Shown here: piece by piece, positions 9,532 to 22,427 of the stretch
Layout of the letters: every line of letters begins with the position of its first letter
Numbering within the stretch: position 1 is the first letter of the stretch
Origin: Ephemerocybe angulata
Lineage: Eukaryota > Basidiomycota > Agaricomycetes > Agaricales > Psathyrellaceae
DNA: 64,000 nt
Reading direction: 5' to 3'
Assembly (NCBI GenBank): GCA_013368325.1
Contig: JAACJK010000057.1
Location: forward strand, 806,001-870,000
Notes under the pieces: model-generated
The model's input: the letters and a program-made list of their open reading frames with translations, nothing else
Databases searched by the model: none
What the model was told of the DNA's origin: nothing
Position numbers and translations under genes: made by a program

Positions 9532-12500
9532 ATGGTCGTCACCAAGGGAGACTCTCCAAGTCGTCGTCGATCCATCGCCGTCGCGTCCCATGCTGGCTCG
9601 GGACAGTCAACCGCGATACCGCGTCGACGCAGGGCGTACAGCGTGGTCCCGAGAACAAGTCTTAGTCCGCAGGCCAAAGCGCGAAGGCTCCTGGTGCGTG
9701 GTGTATTACGCGACAACAATGTGATACTAATCCTATCCTAGGTTCCTCGGAAGAGTATCTTGAAACAATCCTTTACGCCAGACGACACGGAGCCACTACC
9801 CACGCAATCGACTCAGTCAACGCAGGCCGCTTTCGACGACAACGATGTTACCCAATCAATGGAATTCACTCAAGACTTCCGAGCTCGGATTCATGACAAT
9901 GCTAGCCGCAAGTCGTTTGGCCGACGTGTCAGCTTCGCTGAGCACGCCCATGTTCGCGTATTTCAGATCCCGGACAAGAACCAGGTTGCCCCCACCTCCC
10001 CCAGCTCGCCCGCGTCAACATCCTCCGATCCGATAGAACCACCACCAGTTACGAATGAGAATGACTATCCACAGGCGGGCTCGAATCGACGTCGAAGCTC
10101 TATACGCTTCTCCACAGGTGGTGACGACATGGACATGACATCGGTCATGGGGTTCCAACATCCAGGGTCTGCTATCCTGGACGAAGAGTTCGACGACGAC
10201 GATATGGCCTTCAGCGACGACATGGACATGGAGGTCACTCAAGTTGTTCAGGGCGGGCTCGCTCGCAAGCGTTCCCTGTCAATGGGGACCGACCGGAGAG
10301 ATACCCTCCCCCCTTCCGCCATTTTGGATATGTCAGATGATGCCGGCTCAGAGGGGGAACAGGACCAAACGCAGTCATCCGTTGCGGACGACTCTATCGT
10401 GTCCGAAGCAGCCTCCGACAAGTCTCAGAACATGGAGTTCACCATCCCCCTCGCAAAGTCGTTGCGGCCTCCAGCGCATGAAGATGAAGCTTGGCTCGCT
10501 CTTCGGCAGGCAACTCACTCAGGCGACACCCCATACGAGCCTGAGGACGAGTCGTTGGAGGAAGACTTCAATCAGCCCAATGGTGGGGATATGCACCTGG
10601 ATGACGCTGTTCAGCGGCTAATGCGTGCAAGGGCGTCTTTATCTGGTCAAAACGGGGACGACGAGACGGGCCAGTTGGACAACGAAGGTTTAGAGGATAC
10701 TGTCTCAAGTATGGCAAGTATGGACGAGACCGATGCCGACGCTGGAAACCGCACTCTGAACATTAGCAAAGTTCTCGGTCGCGTTAGCATGGGGGGCGAT
10801 CTTAGCTCTCGGATGAGCATGGGTTTCGGTGAGGCCAGCATGGACGAATCGGAAGTATATGGAAGTGTCGCTGCGATGCGTCGCCAGTCAATGGCGGCTG
10901 CACGTCAATCACTATTACCATCACGAGGCACAAGCTCCTCAAATCCTGATGTCCCACCACCCGCTCAACCAATTCCTCCCCCTCCAACCGTGTTTAGACC
11001 TCCACCGCCACCATCAGTGGAACCGAATCCCGCCCCTCCTTCCTCTGCACCCTCTTCCAAACAAGTCGCGGCTCCAAGTCCATTCTCGTTTGCTCCCCAG
11101 CCGCCGACAACGCCTTCAAAGTCCAAGCCCACACCGACTTTCACCCCTTCCAAGACCCCCACAGTACCCACGCCTAATTCGAAGGGTAAGGCTAAGCCAA
11201 CCTTCACCGCCGCATTCGCTCCTCCGACCACACGACCCTCCCCAAAGAAAATCCCACAGAAGCGACCACTAGGGAATGAGAACGAGGCTGAAATCCTTGA
11301 TCCAGACGCCGACAAGCCAAGTCCCGCGAAACGCCAGGCGCTAGCTAGCAAATGGGGGGACACAGCGCATTCAAGGCCTGAGGAGCCTTCCACAGGCGAG
11401 GCTACTCCCAAGCCCCGACCGTTATCTCCCAGTAAGAAGTCTCCGTTCCAGTCTATGGGCACCCGGGTACAACCACGAGCTTCGACGTCCTCCGCTGGAG
11501 TTGTAGCTTCAAATGGGATCCGTCGACCAGCTGGGTACATGGCTCGGAGGAAGAGTTTGGCAGCATCTGCTGAAGGAGGAGCTTTGACGACTAAGTCTCC
11601 GAGAAAGGCGGCTGGAAGGATGAGCCTTGCTTCTGCACCGCAGGATGCATGGACCAGGTTCGATAAGAATGCCCCCGCACCCCAGAAGAAGTCGGCACGG
11701 TTCCAAGAGGAACCTGAGGGTGATGATGAACGCGGACAAGAGTTCGCAGCGCCTGAAGAGGAAGAGCCTTCACCACGGTCGCCTTCACCGGTGACCAAGG
11801 GCCCGAAAGTACGCCTTGTCGATCCTGAGTCCTCTGAGCAAGTGCCCGTTGACCTATCCACGGTCAACGATCGCGAGTTTGGGGATGACGAGCAGGATGA
11901 GATGGAGATGGATGACGACGTTCCGGCTATCAACAAGACAGCGCAATGGAGGGATGGGGTTGAAGATCAGTACGAAGAGGAAGAGGAAATCGTAAGTACA
12001 ACATGCTCTTTTGCCTTAAGCCAGGACTCATGTCATTCTCTCCTCGCTATAGCCTGCAATTTCAATATCGCAGTTCTTCTCGATGACTGGTATCAAGTTC
12101 ATGGACGAGCTGACTGCACCTCGGCGTTCCATCCATCCCTCCCAGAACCCTACTCGTACACCTCGCGACCCTCAGGACATACCATTGTCTGATTATGTGG
12201 TTGCTATGGCCATCGACATTCCCCAGCTTGAGCTTTACACTCGCGTCTCGCGTGATCTTGAGGCGTGGATGGAGAAGAGCAAGAGCGTATTCGCAGAAGC
12301 TGAGGAGGAAGCTGAGAAAGTCACTCCTGAGTTATTTGTGGAGTACGCTAGGGCGGACGAGGAGGGTCAAGCTGAGCTTCTGGTGAGGCATAATCCACTT
12401 TAGCTTTTGTGTACTACACTGACACTTCAACATTTGCAGCACCAACTCAACTTCATCAAGATTAATACGAGAGGAAGCGCAAAGTCCGACTGGTATGATT

Positions 12501-13732
12501 GGAAGTTGAAATGGGTTGAAGGTCTCCGGATGACGGCCGACAAGGCCTTCACTGACTTGGAGTCGGTAAGTTGTCTTCAATTGTTGTTGTAGCTGCAAGT
12601 AATGACCCCTTTCTAGGACGCACGGAAACTTGAGTCCCTGAGCGTCGCAGCTTCCAAGGTCATTCCTGACCTTGAGCGGGAGTATGAGCAGATCATGGCT
12701 GAGCTCGAGAAGGAGCAGGCGGAGGTTGCCGAGATTGAAGCTTGCGATCAAGACTACCTGAATGAGCTGAAGGCTTCGATAGCAGAACAGAAGTGAGTTC
12801 CCCCCGTTTATTTATATCGACTCAAACTAACAGTCACATAGTATCGAGGTTGAAGCTCTGAAGGCTGAAGTCGCTGAGAACAACGACCAACTCAAGTGGC
12901 TGGAGGAACGGCGTCAAGAAACCGAAGCCCAGAAGCGCGAACTCCAAACCTCGATCGCGAAGGCTGAGAGAATTCTCCAAATCCAGAAAAGCTCAACCCG
13001 GGCTGAAGTCTTCCAGCTTAAGGACGAGCTGGAGGCGCTGGAAGAGCTGCATATGGTGCGGGTGATCAAAGTCAACTCGCAGATGTTTGAATACATCTAC
13101 GACTCGACCTTCCGGATTACGATTCCCTGCAAGAACTTCAAGCCTATCATCTCCAAGGTCGCGATTACGCGTCTAGAACCCACGCGGACGCGTGCCAAGG
13201 ACGACTTCCCTAGACTCAGCGATCTCTTCCTCGCCTGCGCGACGCAGATCCTTGACGACGAGGAGGATGTCACTGTCCCCAAGACCATCCACAAGCTCGG
13301 CGACTACTGGACGTCATGTTCCCAGCTTCGCTCGCATCTCCGTCTCTTGAATATCAAATACCCCATCGACATCGACATCGGCCCTATGCCCGCCCCCGAC
13401 TCCGGCTCGTTGCCGACCTTCCAGGTCCGAGCGTCGGTCATGTTCCCCAAGGTAGCTGGAAAAGCTATCGTGTCATATATCTTCAATCTCCAGGCGTTTA
13501 GCCAGTGGCCTTTATCTATTGACTCTCTTGATTGTGCTGTCGAGATCTCGTATGGGCCTCTTGAGTATGTCCTGTTTCCAATCTATCTCATTCTGCAGTT
13601 GAGCTAACGACCTCTCCTTTTAGCCGTGGCGCCATCCTTAAGGCCGTGATTGACCGACTTGCGGAAGCAAGTTTCTCGGATAACTATCTCCTGTTAGATT
13701 CATGCATTGAGGCCCAGAACTTGTACAACTAG
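9532..13732 (+). CDS. SPC7: Kinetochore scaffold KNL1/Spc7/Spc105
   Basis: Seven exons: 9532-9693, 9742-11991, 12053-12382, 12440-12565, 12617-12792, 12842-13564, 13624-13732 (1291 aa). KNL1 recruits spindle-checkpoint proteins and PP1 to the outer kinetochore. The N terminus carries both classical PP1 docking motifs, SILK (59-62) and RVSF (116-119). MELT-like sites follow (SMEFTQ, DMDMTS, MEVTQ, NMEFT), which are Mps1 targets for Bub1/Bub3. The middle is disordered and Pro/Ser-rich. The C-terminal third begins with the conserved ISISQFFSMTGIKFMDELTAPRR block (split here by an intron), then a coiled coil, and ends in the RWD-type domain that binds Mis12. Intron 1 has a clear TACTAAT branch site. 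Confidence 0.95.
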
Positions 13733-14126
13733 ACCACTCACCGGCATCCTCTCCTCACCCCTCATTGGCACATTTTCGAACTTTCTTGATTCCTCTCTGG
13801 CTCTCACTCTTCGCATCTTCCTCTCCCATTTTGTACGATACTACTTGCACATTCGCTCGCTTTCTTGTTTGGCTGTGGCACAGGAATCATCCGTCGGTTT
13901 TTATGTTTATGATATATAATAGTGTTGTGTGTATAGCAGGGAATATATGTATATGAAATATCGTTAATGGTCATCACAAGAAGGATGGTACATGGACGCG
14001 TGACGGATTAAAACTACAACTCAAGAAGATCGAATGGAGGAGATGGAACAGATGTAAAGAAATCCAGCTTGGAGTCATACAGGAACAATTGGGAGGAAAC
14101 CCCACACAAGAAATGAACCAGAATAA

Positions 14127-16187
14127 TCACAGCGAGAGCGTCATCGCTTCAAGCTGGGCAAGCAAACACGAGAGAACCTGCTTCTCCTCCTGCATAACCT
14201 CCAACTCAACCTGGCACGCTTCCTTAACGTTCCCCCAGGCCGTGCCAGCCAACACGGTCGCATAGACCGCGTCCAACTTCCTCCTCTGCACCCGCAGCGC
14301 GCGCTCCTTCTCCGCACGCGCTGCGGCCTCTTTCTGTGCCACCACATTCCTCACGGCCATCTCATGATTGACTCTCAACGCGCGCAACTGCTCTTCCAAC
14401 GCAGCGATATGCCTCGCACGGTCGTCGTTTTTCTCCGCGTGGTCCAGCTGCATGGCATACTCCTCCAGATCGCGCATATGCGACTGCTTCACGTTGTGGA
14501 GCTCTTCCTCCAGGCCCATGATCCTATGCATGCGCTCGATGGAAAGGTCTTCCGCTGCTGCCAATTGCAGGCGGAGGTAGGTTGTGCTGGACTCGCCCGC
14601 AGCTTCGGGCGAGATACTGAACCGCGACGCGCTGAGATGCACGGCGGGGGAGGGCGTGACATCAGGGAGCAAGACTTGGGAGATGGAGCCAAACCCGAGC
14701 CCTGGAGAGTCGATTGCGCTGAGGCAAGGGCTAGGTGGGATCTCCATGTGGCTTGTTGTCGGGGACGTGGGCCCGGAAAAGGGTGCTTGGACGTCGTAAA
14801 GCATTTTGTCTGCTTCGCCCGGCCCTAGGTACTGCGACGCGCTGAGGGATGCGTGCTCCCATGAAAGAATGGATGCGCGCGCAGCTTGGGCGCGCTCGTT
14901 GTTTGCTGACGGTTTGGGTGGTCGCAGAGACGAGTTTCGGTTTGCTGGGGGGAAGAGGAGGGAATTCTTGAGAGATGGCTTCTCCCGGCTTGGCGTCTCT
15001 GGCGCGTTGACGATTCGCCTTCGCGTTGTGCGCTGGATTCTTGGCATCGCAGGAGTTGCTGCTGCGAGATTCGCCATGGGCGCGAGAAGTTGTTGCACGT
15101 CGTCCTCTTCGTCGCTGTCCTCGGTGTTCCCTTCAGATATGTTGGACATATTTCCAGCGGATGTGGAAGCGAAGGAGGAGGAAGCTGTGGACTTGCTCAT
15201 TTGCTGGCGTTGGCGCCTGGCGAGAGGGGACGGCGAGTCCCTTGAAGGGGTCATGGGTGAGCCTCTGAGAGGCGTCGACCCGGTCTTCGTCTTGTCCTGC
15301 GCAGAGCGCGTAAGTGCGGCCTTCAGAGCAGACGATTTGGGTGTGTTGGGCGTAGCAGAGCTAGATGCTGATGGGGGGCGGGGTAAATTCTTCGTCGTAG
15401 ATGTGTTCGTAGTTTTCATGAGTTTCGTAGGTCGTGTAGGGGAGCCATTCTTAGGAATCGTCGGCGACGACGGTGGCTTCAACTTCGAGGGCGTGGAGGG
15501 CGTAGCGGGCGGGGTTGCATTTACAGCGGATGACGATTTCAACGCTGCGCGATGTGGGAGGGGGCTTATCGGCCTGGTGTTCCGCTCAACGGACGGGGAT
15601 GCCTGGGGTTTGCGTTGCTCTTTCCCACCCTCCTCTGATGAAGAAGTGCTGAGACGGCGACGGGCCCCGGCCTTGGCGGGTGCTGGAGAGGGTGGTTTCA
15701 TCGTCTCTGCAGCAATGGCCCTTGAGCGGAGTTTGGGCAGCGCAGACGCAGCAGGCGGGTTCGCGCTCTTGGGGCGGAGAGACGATCCCCTGGTGGGGGC
15801 TGGCCCAGTCGGTGTAGCGTTGTTATCCGGGCTTTTCGCCATCTCGTCTGTCGAGGAGCGACTGTGCTGGCCAGAGACACGCTTGCGAGTGATAGGCTTT
15901 GCTTCTGGTGTGTTTTCGCGCTTGCTCGGCTTCGCGAGAGGCCGACTCTCGCCGCCAATCGAAGCTCGCGGTGCAGAGGCCTGTTGCGGAGTCACAGAAA
16001 GGCGCTTGGAGGATTCCTTTGACTTTTTGGCGATCCTCTGCTCGTCCGTGCTGCTATGGTTGCTTCGCACGCCAGCAATAATAGCCTTCCCCACCGAAGC
16101 AAGGTTCAAGGACTGGCGAAGAGAGCTGCGGGTGGTCGGTTTCGACGGGGCTTTGGGGCTGCCACCCTGCTGCTCCTTAGCAGGCAT
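14127..16187 (-). CDS. Disordered Ser/Pro-rich protein with C-terminal coiled coil
   Basis: A single exon of 686 aa with no recognised family. Residues 1 to about 480 are low-complexity, basic and Ser/Pro/Thr/Ala-rich with many SP and TP sites, which suggests cyclin- or MAP-kinase phosphorylation (inference). The last ~150 residues form a long heptad-like coiled coil (SIERMHRIMGLEEELHNV, then AALEEQLRALRVNHE). The layout is like that of microtubule- or septin-associated scaffolds, but nothing proves this. The start at 16187 (MPAKEQQG) was chosen because the protein becomes fungal-like from there; the frame is open further upstream to 16325. It converges with the KNL1/Spc7 gene. Confidence 0.75.
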   Translation of the reverse strand: MPAKEQQGGSPKAPSKPTTRSSLRQSLNLASVGKAIIAGVRSNHSSTDEQRIAKKSKESSKRLSVTPQQASAPRASIGGESRPLAKPSKRENTPEAKPITRKRVSGQHSRSSTDEMAKSPDNNATPTGPAPTRGSSLRPKSANPPAASALPKLRSRAIAAETMKPPSPAPAKAGARRRLSTSSSEEGGKEQRKPQASPSVERNTRPISPLPHRAALKSSSAVNATPPATPSTPSKLKPPSSPTIPKNGSPTRPTKLMKTTNTSTTKNLPRPPSASSSATPNTPKSSALKAALTRSAQDKTKTGSTPLRGSPMTPSRDSPSPLARRQRQQMSKSTASSSFASTSAGNMSNISEGNTEDSDEEDDVQQLLAPMANLAAATPAMPRIQRTTRRRIVNAPETPSREKPSLKNSLLFPPANRNSSLRPPKPSANNERAQAARASILSWEHASLSASQYLGPGEADKMLYDVQAPFSGPTSPTTSHMEIPPSPCLSAIDSPGLGFGSISQVLLPDVTPSPAVHLSASRFSISPEAAGESSTTYLRLQLAAAEDLSIERMHRIMGLEEELHNVKQSHMRDLEEYAMQLDHAEKNDDRARHIAALEEQLRALRVNHEMAVRNVVAQKEAAARAEKERALRVQRRKLDAVYATVLAGTAWGNVKEACQVELEVMQEEKQVLSCLLAQLEAMTLSL

Positions 16188-16404
16188 GTCGGATATATAA
16201 CGGTGAAAGAGTGAATAGCCGCCAGAGTCGTGCAAAGGTCGTCTCGGGACGTGAAAAAGGTAAAAGAGGTCGTGGCACCAGTGTTCGCCTTCAATGTGAT
16301 CGTTTACGGTTTCAACTCCCATCACCGCGTTGTTTGCCTTTTGTTTGGTATACCCCTATCCTGTCCCAGTCCGTGCAAGCCCAGTGCAAGCGATGCCTCT
16401 GTAT

Positions 16405-18215
16405 TCACCACATGAACCGCCCGACGCCCTCTCGAGGTAGATACAAAAAGGTATACATGGTCCCCGCATTTATGGCTGCATACCAGAGACCCTCCAGCAC
16501 AACGGACCATCCAGGAACGTTGCTTGCCTGCGATCTCAGCAGTACATAAGGAATGAGAAAGTAGCGTGGTTCAAGGAGTGGAGTAGGCAGCAGCGTTGGG
16601 ATGACAAACACGGGAAGGAGAAGATTTTGAAGTAAGGTTTGGTCGCCTCCTGCCATTTCTATTAGCACTTGCCGATCATGAGATTAGGGGGGCAGGCGTA
16701 CCAACACGCAAGAACCACGCCCACGCGCTGGCGAGATAGACCGGAATAAGCAAGTATGGTGCTGCTGGGTGGGCCATAAAGATGCGTTTCCAGACATAGA
16801 AGGTGTAATGACGGTTGTCAGAAAGCAGGAATGGGTGGTGAATCCTAAAGTTGCCGGTCAGTAATGATTGTAGGGTCGATTTAAATGACCTACGTGAAGT
16901 TCTTGACTGTGTACGCCATGAAGGTCATAATGAGCACGGAGACGAGGCTTCGGCTGCGAGATATGAGTGCATGAATAGTTTACCGGAGCTAAAGGGCTTA
17001 CATCTTCCCTCCAAACATGCGCTTCCATACATCAAGCGCAAGGCCAACAGGTCCGCTCTGATAGCTGAACAAAATAGGCCATCCAAAAAAGGTGCAGAAC
17101 GCGGCAAAGTAGTACACCTGAGGTACGTGCAGGGTAGGAATGTGATTCGATTTATCGCCTTGAAGCTAATTAGCGTCCTGCGATTTCAGGGTCACTATAA
17201 TGCACGTACCGAGAACGATCCCCCCATTCCATATCACAAAGGCTCCGAAAGCCGCAAGTACAACTGCGTAGGGTATGAACGCCGGCAAGATCTGGGGAAG
17301 GATCTTAGGGAAGCTTAAAATTGATTGAAAAGTATCGGCTACAAGAGAGAGAAAAGTGAGGCTTAACACCAGCCGTCTTACACGTAGCAGTTCGTCATAC
17401 CTGGTGTCGCGTTCAAAGCGGGAGGATCATGCAACCTCGCAGTCTCGTCCTTTGGAAGTCTCTTGAACCGCAACATCATCAGTTGGCTTGACGCATACGC
17501 ATACAGAACCCAGACGATGTTCGTTTGGCGGAACGTGCAACTCAGCAAGCCAATCTGCCGATCAAGGGTGTGAATAGAATGCACACCCAGCGTGTCGAGG
17601 ACGTACAAACGCTGCAAGCCAATGGTTGCCCTGTGATGCTGCAACGACAGTCAATGCGACAGTCAGGAGGCTGGGCACCTCTGTGTAGTATAAGAACCCA
17701 AAGAACCACGCAATAGGGAACATCGACAGTACAACTGCTTCGTTTGAAGGAGTCCAGATCGACCTCAGGCGTTCACGTTTGTGATAACTGAGTAGGCCCG
17801 AGAGTGCGAACGGCAGCCCAAGCAGAGTCAACGTAGTAGTCAACCGCAGCATTGGAGTCGTGCATTTGAACAGGAATACTTTCTTGATTAAAAGTGACAT
17901 TATGTACCTATCAGCCATACGAACGAGGTATTGGTTAGCCTCGATGAAAGTGATGTAGTTGCGACGCACAAGCCTGGTGGGGTAGTGATTTTAGGATCCC
18001 ACTTCGCGTATTCGCCTTGGCAGTAAGCTTGGGCTTGCGGAATGTGAAAGGGTTCGTCCTTGAAACGCACAGATGGGGGAGAGGAGCAATTAATAAGCGC
18101 TGGTGTGCCCTACACATATACATGTCCATACCATGTACGGCTCGCCAACTATCTGGTTAAGCTCCTTGAGAATTGTCACGCATATCACAGCAAATACCAA
18201 GTAAGTCGACGACAT
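16405..18215 (-). CDS. ALG10: Dol-P-Glc:Glc2Man9GlcNAc2-PP-Dol alpha-1,2-glucosyltransferase (ALG10)
   Basis: Nine exons: 18215-18132, 18058-17970, 17907-17607, 17554-17401, 17338-17210, 17158-17002, 16953-16894, 16844-16702, 16658-16405 (456 aa, in frame). ALG10 adds the last glucose to the lipid-linked oligosaccharide in the ER, the signal for efficient transfer to protein. Family hallmarks in order: DEPFHIPQAQAYC and KITTPPGLY in the first lumenal loop, LSCTFRQTNIVWV, NATP, FVIWNGGIVLGDKSNH, HPFLLSDNRHYTFY, and LLEPRYFLIPY near the C terminus. Many hydrophobic membrane segments separate these. The chain is close to the usual ~470 aa. It is transcribed in tandem behind the TauD gene with a gap of about 350 bases. 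Confidence 0.94.
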
Positions 18216-18564
18216 CCTGTGCCGTTGCGACCTGGTCGCAGTACTAGCTGCTGGTGGGGGGAGGAGAGAGACGACCAATTGATCCCGACGGACGTGGAAG
18301 TTGCCGCCACGACTTTCTATTTTTATCCGAGACTGGCGGTCGCGACTTGCGCCTCGTCCTTCCTTGGTCTTCCCCGCCAGCAACCGCTTCATCTCCCTCA
18401 AGAGTTCCAAATGGCAGCGCAAGCGATGTAGTGGAAATGTGTCATATTCGATCCAATGCAAAAGGAAGGACAAGATGAGTAATGCGTAATGTACAGTGAT
18501 TCCGGTTGTGCAGTCAGCACTTTCGGTTCGAAGCGACAGAGGGCTAGCCTTGGACTCTGTCTCT

Positions 18565-19905
18565 CTAGGCGGAGAGGTCGAGCCCTTCCAGTGCAGGCTG
18601 AGGGCGCTCAGCTTGGGGAGTAATGCGTGCCCCATGGCGAGCGTCGGGGAGATGGCGGAAATCAACATTCGCAGACTAGTGAATTGAAGTCAGTTATCGC
18701 ACAGGGAGTCGAGAAGCATGCGACTTACGTGGGCGGTAACCCGATTGTCCCAGAGGACGATGGTGTTGGGCTCCCACTTTACTCGAGCCTGGTTGTCGGC
18801 ACTCTTGTCTATGTGGTCGTACAGCAGTCGAAGGATGGCCTCTGCATTGACAGGAAGCATCAGGTCAGTTCAGTCCTCCTGGGCTGATGTAGAGGCACGT
18901 TACTCACCAGACTCCTCACGCTTCAAGCCCACAATACGGCGGGTGAACTGCCTGTTTACATACAATGCCTCTTCCCCTGTCACAGGGTGCTTCCTCACAA
19001 CGGGGTGCACATGCTCAACGGGATCGCGGCGGACGATACCTCCGCGTCGTCCAGCCCTGGAGAACTCAGCCTGCTCGACACCAGAGTGGATAGCCTTCAA
19101 CGTCTTCAGGAAGGCGACAAACTGAGGCGAGAGCTTCTTGAGGGCGGAGACTTGCGATGTGAAGAGCGTGTCGCCGCCGGTAGGAGGAGAGGCGAGGAGG
19201 AAGAAGGTCGTCAGGCCGGGAGGCTGGAGCTCGTACGAAACGTCGGAGTGCCAGACCGTGGTGGTGATGCTGTCGTCGACTTCGAAGTTGAAACTGGTGT
19301 TTCCGTCTCTGTAGACGAGGTGGATCTCTGGGTAGCCTTTGGGGTGCCCTGATGTGGGGTGGACGTGGAGACTGTGGATGGGTGAGTGTAAGTGTCGCAC
19401 GTTTGATGTGTTATTACTCTAAAACTCACCGCCCAAAGTGCTGACCCCATTTCTTGTAGAATTCAGGGCCACGGTCGATGAAATCTTGCTGGTCGCGGAA
19501 GACCATCAAGCCACGGCGAGCGACCTAGAAAGCCGACAATGAGCTTAGGCCAACCGGAACGGAAAATATTCCTACCTCGAGAGCGAGCTGATCCCGACCG
19601 TCACTATCCAAGTTCGCGAGGTTGATACCCTTGACATCCGTTCCGAGATGAGGAGTTAACTCGACAACCCTCTCTGCGCTATCTAAGAAAGCGCGGGGGT
19701 TGGCGTGCTTAAGAGCACGGTGACCGGGATCGATATGCTTATAAGGCTCGAGGGGAGGGTAGCGGTCTTCGGAAAAGTGAGGGAGGAGATGGGCGTATTT
19801 GTACTCCTCAGCCTTTTCCTCAGCCTTCTTCTCTCTTCCGCGCAAGGGCAGTGTTGATAGCTCTACGGTTGGGGCAGCCTCGGTGGTGGTAGCTGTTGAC
19901 GACAT
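18565..19905 (-). CDS. TauD/TfdA-family Fe(II)/2-oxoglutarate dioxygenase
   Basis: Five exons: 19905-19576, 19524-19430, 19371-18908, 18841-18729, 18675-18565 (370 aa). Members hydroxylate small substrates such as taurine or sulfonates, releasing sulfite. The iron-binding HxD is visible in WHSDVSYELQPP, the distal His in NRVTAHSAN, and the 2-oxoglutarate Arg in ARHGARITPQAERP. The N-terminal 60 residues are a charged, disordered extension. No other sulfur-assimilation gene lies nearby, so the substrate cannot be told from context. Splice phases match at all four introns. Confidence 0.92.
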
Positions 19906-22419
19906 GGCAGGGGGGGTGCAAGTACTCGAAGTGAGGTAATGCGAAGTTTCGATGCTGCGCTTGTGGGGAGGCTTCTGTCTTAATGAGCTCTCTTAAGTAC
20001 ATGTCCTATGATGTTACTAAGATATTATTGGATCATCGTAAGTAAGTGCCATTCGATTTCAATTCGACAGAATTCGACGCAATCTAACCAGGCGCATACG
20101 CCATTTTGATGAAAGAAGGATAGTCGTCATGCGCCAAGGCCATAGTCGAGGCGATGGTGAGACGATGGTGAAATCCATATCATATGTGACTCAGGTGTTA
20201 TTGAGGGGGGTCGAGAATACCGCTCTCTGCGCTTGAGTCTTTTCAAACTGAAGGGCGTGTGTGTGTGACGCAGGCGCCTGTGGCAAGCGCGCGCTTGCGA
20301 TCGGCTACTTATCACGCCGGCGTCTAACTGAGCCCCTGTGAACACCCCCTGAATTCCGATTGCCCAATCTCACCAATCCCATTCAACTATCAGTTTCTAG
20401 TAAGTATAGTCAGTACAAGAAGCTTGGAGACTGTACCCCACATCTGATTCAACCTTCGCTTTAGAGAGGGAACCCTATGCACTGCATGCATTTCGGAAGC
20501 GCAGCCGAGGAGACTTCTCGAATATGTACGCAAGCGCGGCGCAATGGTGAGGTGTACTCAAAACGATGGCAGTGCAAGCTTCCAGGTGCTCATGACCCTG
20601 AAATTTAGCAACCAGGCGAGGCATATTGGACTGTCCAAGGCATTGGCCACGCCATTCCTCAAGCGGATGTATACATGGATGTTAGGCTCGGCATGCATAG
20701 GCAGCCCGCGAGGAGGAGGTGTGCTGAGGAAGTATCGAGCTTCTAGAAGGATACTTGCTTGACAATCTGATCTCACTGGTGTTGCTCGTCTATGCATCAT
20801 GAGATAGGGTCAAGGTGCGCTTTTAAATTTCACGGTAGTAAGATAAGATTATCAACTGAGTTTGCAGCCTTCTTACGCGCAAGTTCAGGAGAGTATTTTA
20901 GAGGTTGAAAAATGTTTCGATACGAAGGGGTTTATACTTATATTCATCTGCACCTTCTGGCCCCATTCTGAAAAGGAAAGTCGATAGGGCCTCATGCTAG
21001 GTTGCGAGCCTTTCGAGAGTTCGGCCCGGATCACCAATATGAGCGTCCCGTAAGATTGTATGGGGTTTCTCTAAATGCTGTTATCCTAATCGTATCCTTT
21101 GCGAGCCTATACTGCACATCCCGATTTCCCGCTTTTCTGCAAGAACCCTCGACTGAACGCCGCTGACATAGTCCTCCGGTATTCTAGACGTCTCACTTCA
21201 CAGTGTCAGTGATCTTCATCTCTGTATTTAGTGACCGAAAGTATGACAATATTCAGAGCAGTTGAAGGCTGGATTTGACAAAAAGTCCTGAATGTCCACG
21301 AGCGCCCGCTGAGACCCGTTGTTGTCACGGAAGAGTTCGACAAGATCGCCAGAGCACCCAGGTCTATTGCAGGTCTGTCCCGCCAATGGTGACGCTGTTC
21401 GCAACACCCATGGGCCCGAGCAGTCGTTCGCACGGATAACGGCGGGCCCGAGTGACAGTGGAACCCCAAGCATGCAACGCACATAATAAATCCCAGGAAA
21501 CGAGGGACACCGATGTGAATTTATGGAGATTCCGGGGTTCAGAGACAGCATCCTCTAACTTAAGGTTGCCTTGGAATACAATTCCTTTCGCTCCACGCAC
21601 CCCATGAGATTGAATTAGCGCCAGAGCTGGGCAGAGCCCCAGGCCTCAGGCTGTGCCTGGCTTGGGCGTCATTGACAATTCTGTCTATTCAGTGGAACAG
21701 AACAATCAGGGCCATGTCGTGTCCCCCGCTGTCTTCATGATGAACAGTCCTAGCCGCTTAGAGTCAGTGGCGCGTTCCCCAAATAACTGCGAAGGGGGAC
21801 GCCTTAGCACTGGCCGCCATATTGAATCACCATTGTCTCTTGGAAGCAACAGAGCTACTGTTGGTATTGAAACCGGCTTCCTGGGGGAGGATAACAATAG
21901 TGAGCTAGGGAAACCAGAGAGATTTTTATGTAGGCTTACAATTGCGAAGAAGAGGCAATCATTTTATCGCGCCGAAATAGACAGGTGTCCAGCTGATCCA
22001 CCGTGATTCCGATAATAGGAACCAGTGCGCGAACGATGTCCGTTGGCGCCGTCGAAGAACAATAAGACAATAAGAGCTTGGGAAAGCATGCCGGCAATTT
22101 GCGCTTCTATGCCCTTTCTGGCCTTGCCCACAGTCATTTTGGGAAAACGCAAGCGCCCCTACACCGTACTTTGCGTCGGCCAGTGAGGTCAAAATCCATA
22201 TTTTTGAGGAAGTAGAAAGCTAACTGGACTCTGTAGATGTTGTGCGCGTCTCTCAGAATGCACCCACGCGCCCATGGGGGTCATGGTCCGAGTGGTTCAA
22301 CATAATTCTTTGTCTAATTGTCTCCCGGACCTGACTCGATGTCCGGAATGAGGTTCGATCAAATCTTCCTCCAGAATGGAAATCGAGGCTGAGAATTGGG
22401 GTCCACAATCTACGGGGTG
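19906..22419. other. Long intergenic region without a supported gene
   Basis: About 2.5 kb between the TauD start and the OPT promoter. Only short frames of unknown kind occur (none with family signatures or a consistent splice pattern). It is richer in A+T than its neighbours. A tRNA-like stretch near 22282-22365 was examined and rejected. It may hold promoter elements for both flanking genes or decayed repeats; nothing firm is visible. Confidence 0.6.
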
Positions 22420-22427
22420 TTATAAGG
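22420..22427 (+). promoter_or_regulatory. TATA box of the OPT transporter gene
   Basis: TTATAAGG about 100 bases upstream of the ATG at 22526, followed by a C/T-rich stretch as in strongly expressed fungal genes. Confidence 0.55.

Noticed and set aside
10965..11936. 323-codon minus-strand frame
   Set aside because: Antisense of the disordered middle of KNL1/Spc7; no start context, no homologous motif.
14806..16200. 464-codon plus-strand frame
   Set aside because: Antisense shadow of the Ser/Pro-rich coiled-coil gene; composition mirrors it.
22282..22365. tRNA-like stretch (box A-like tggtccgagtggtt, box B-like ggttcgatc)
   Set aside because: The ends do not pair into an acceptor stem, the B box is imperfect, and no cloverleaf could be drawn.
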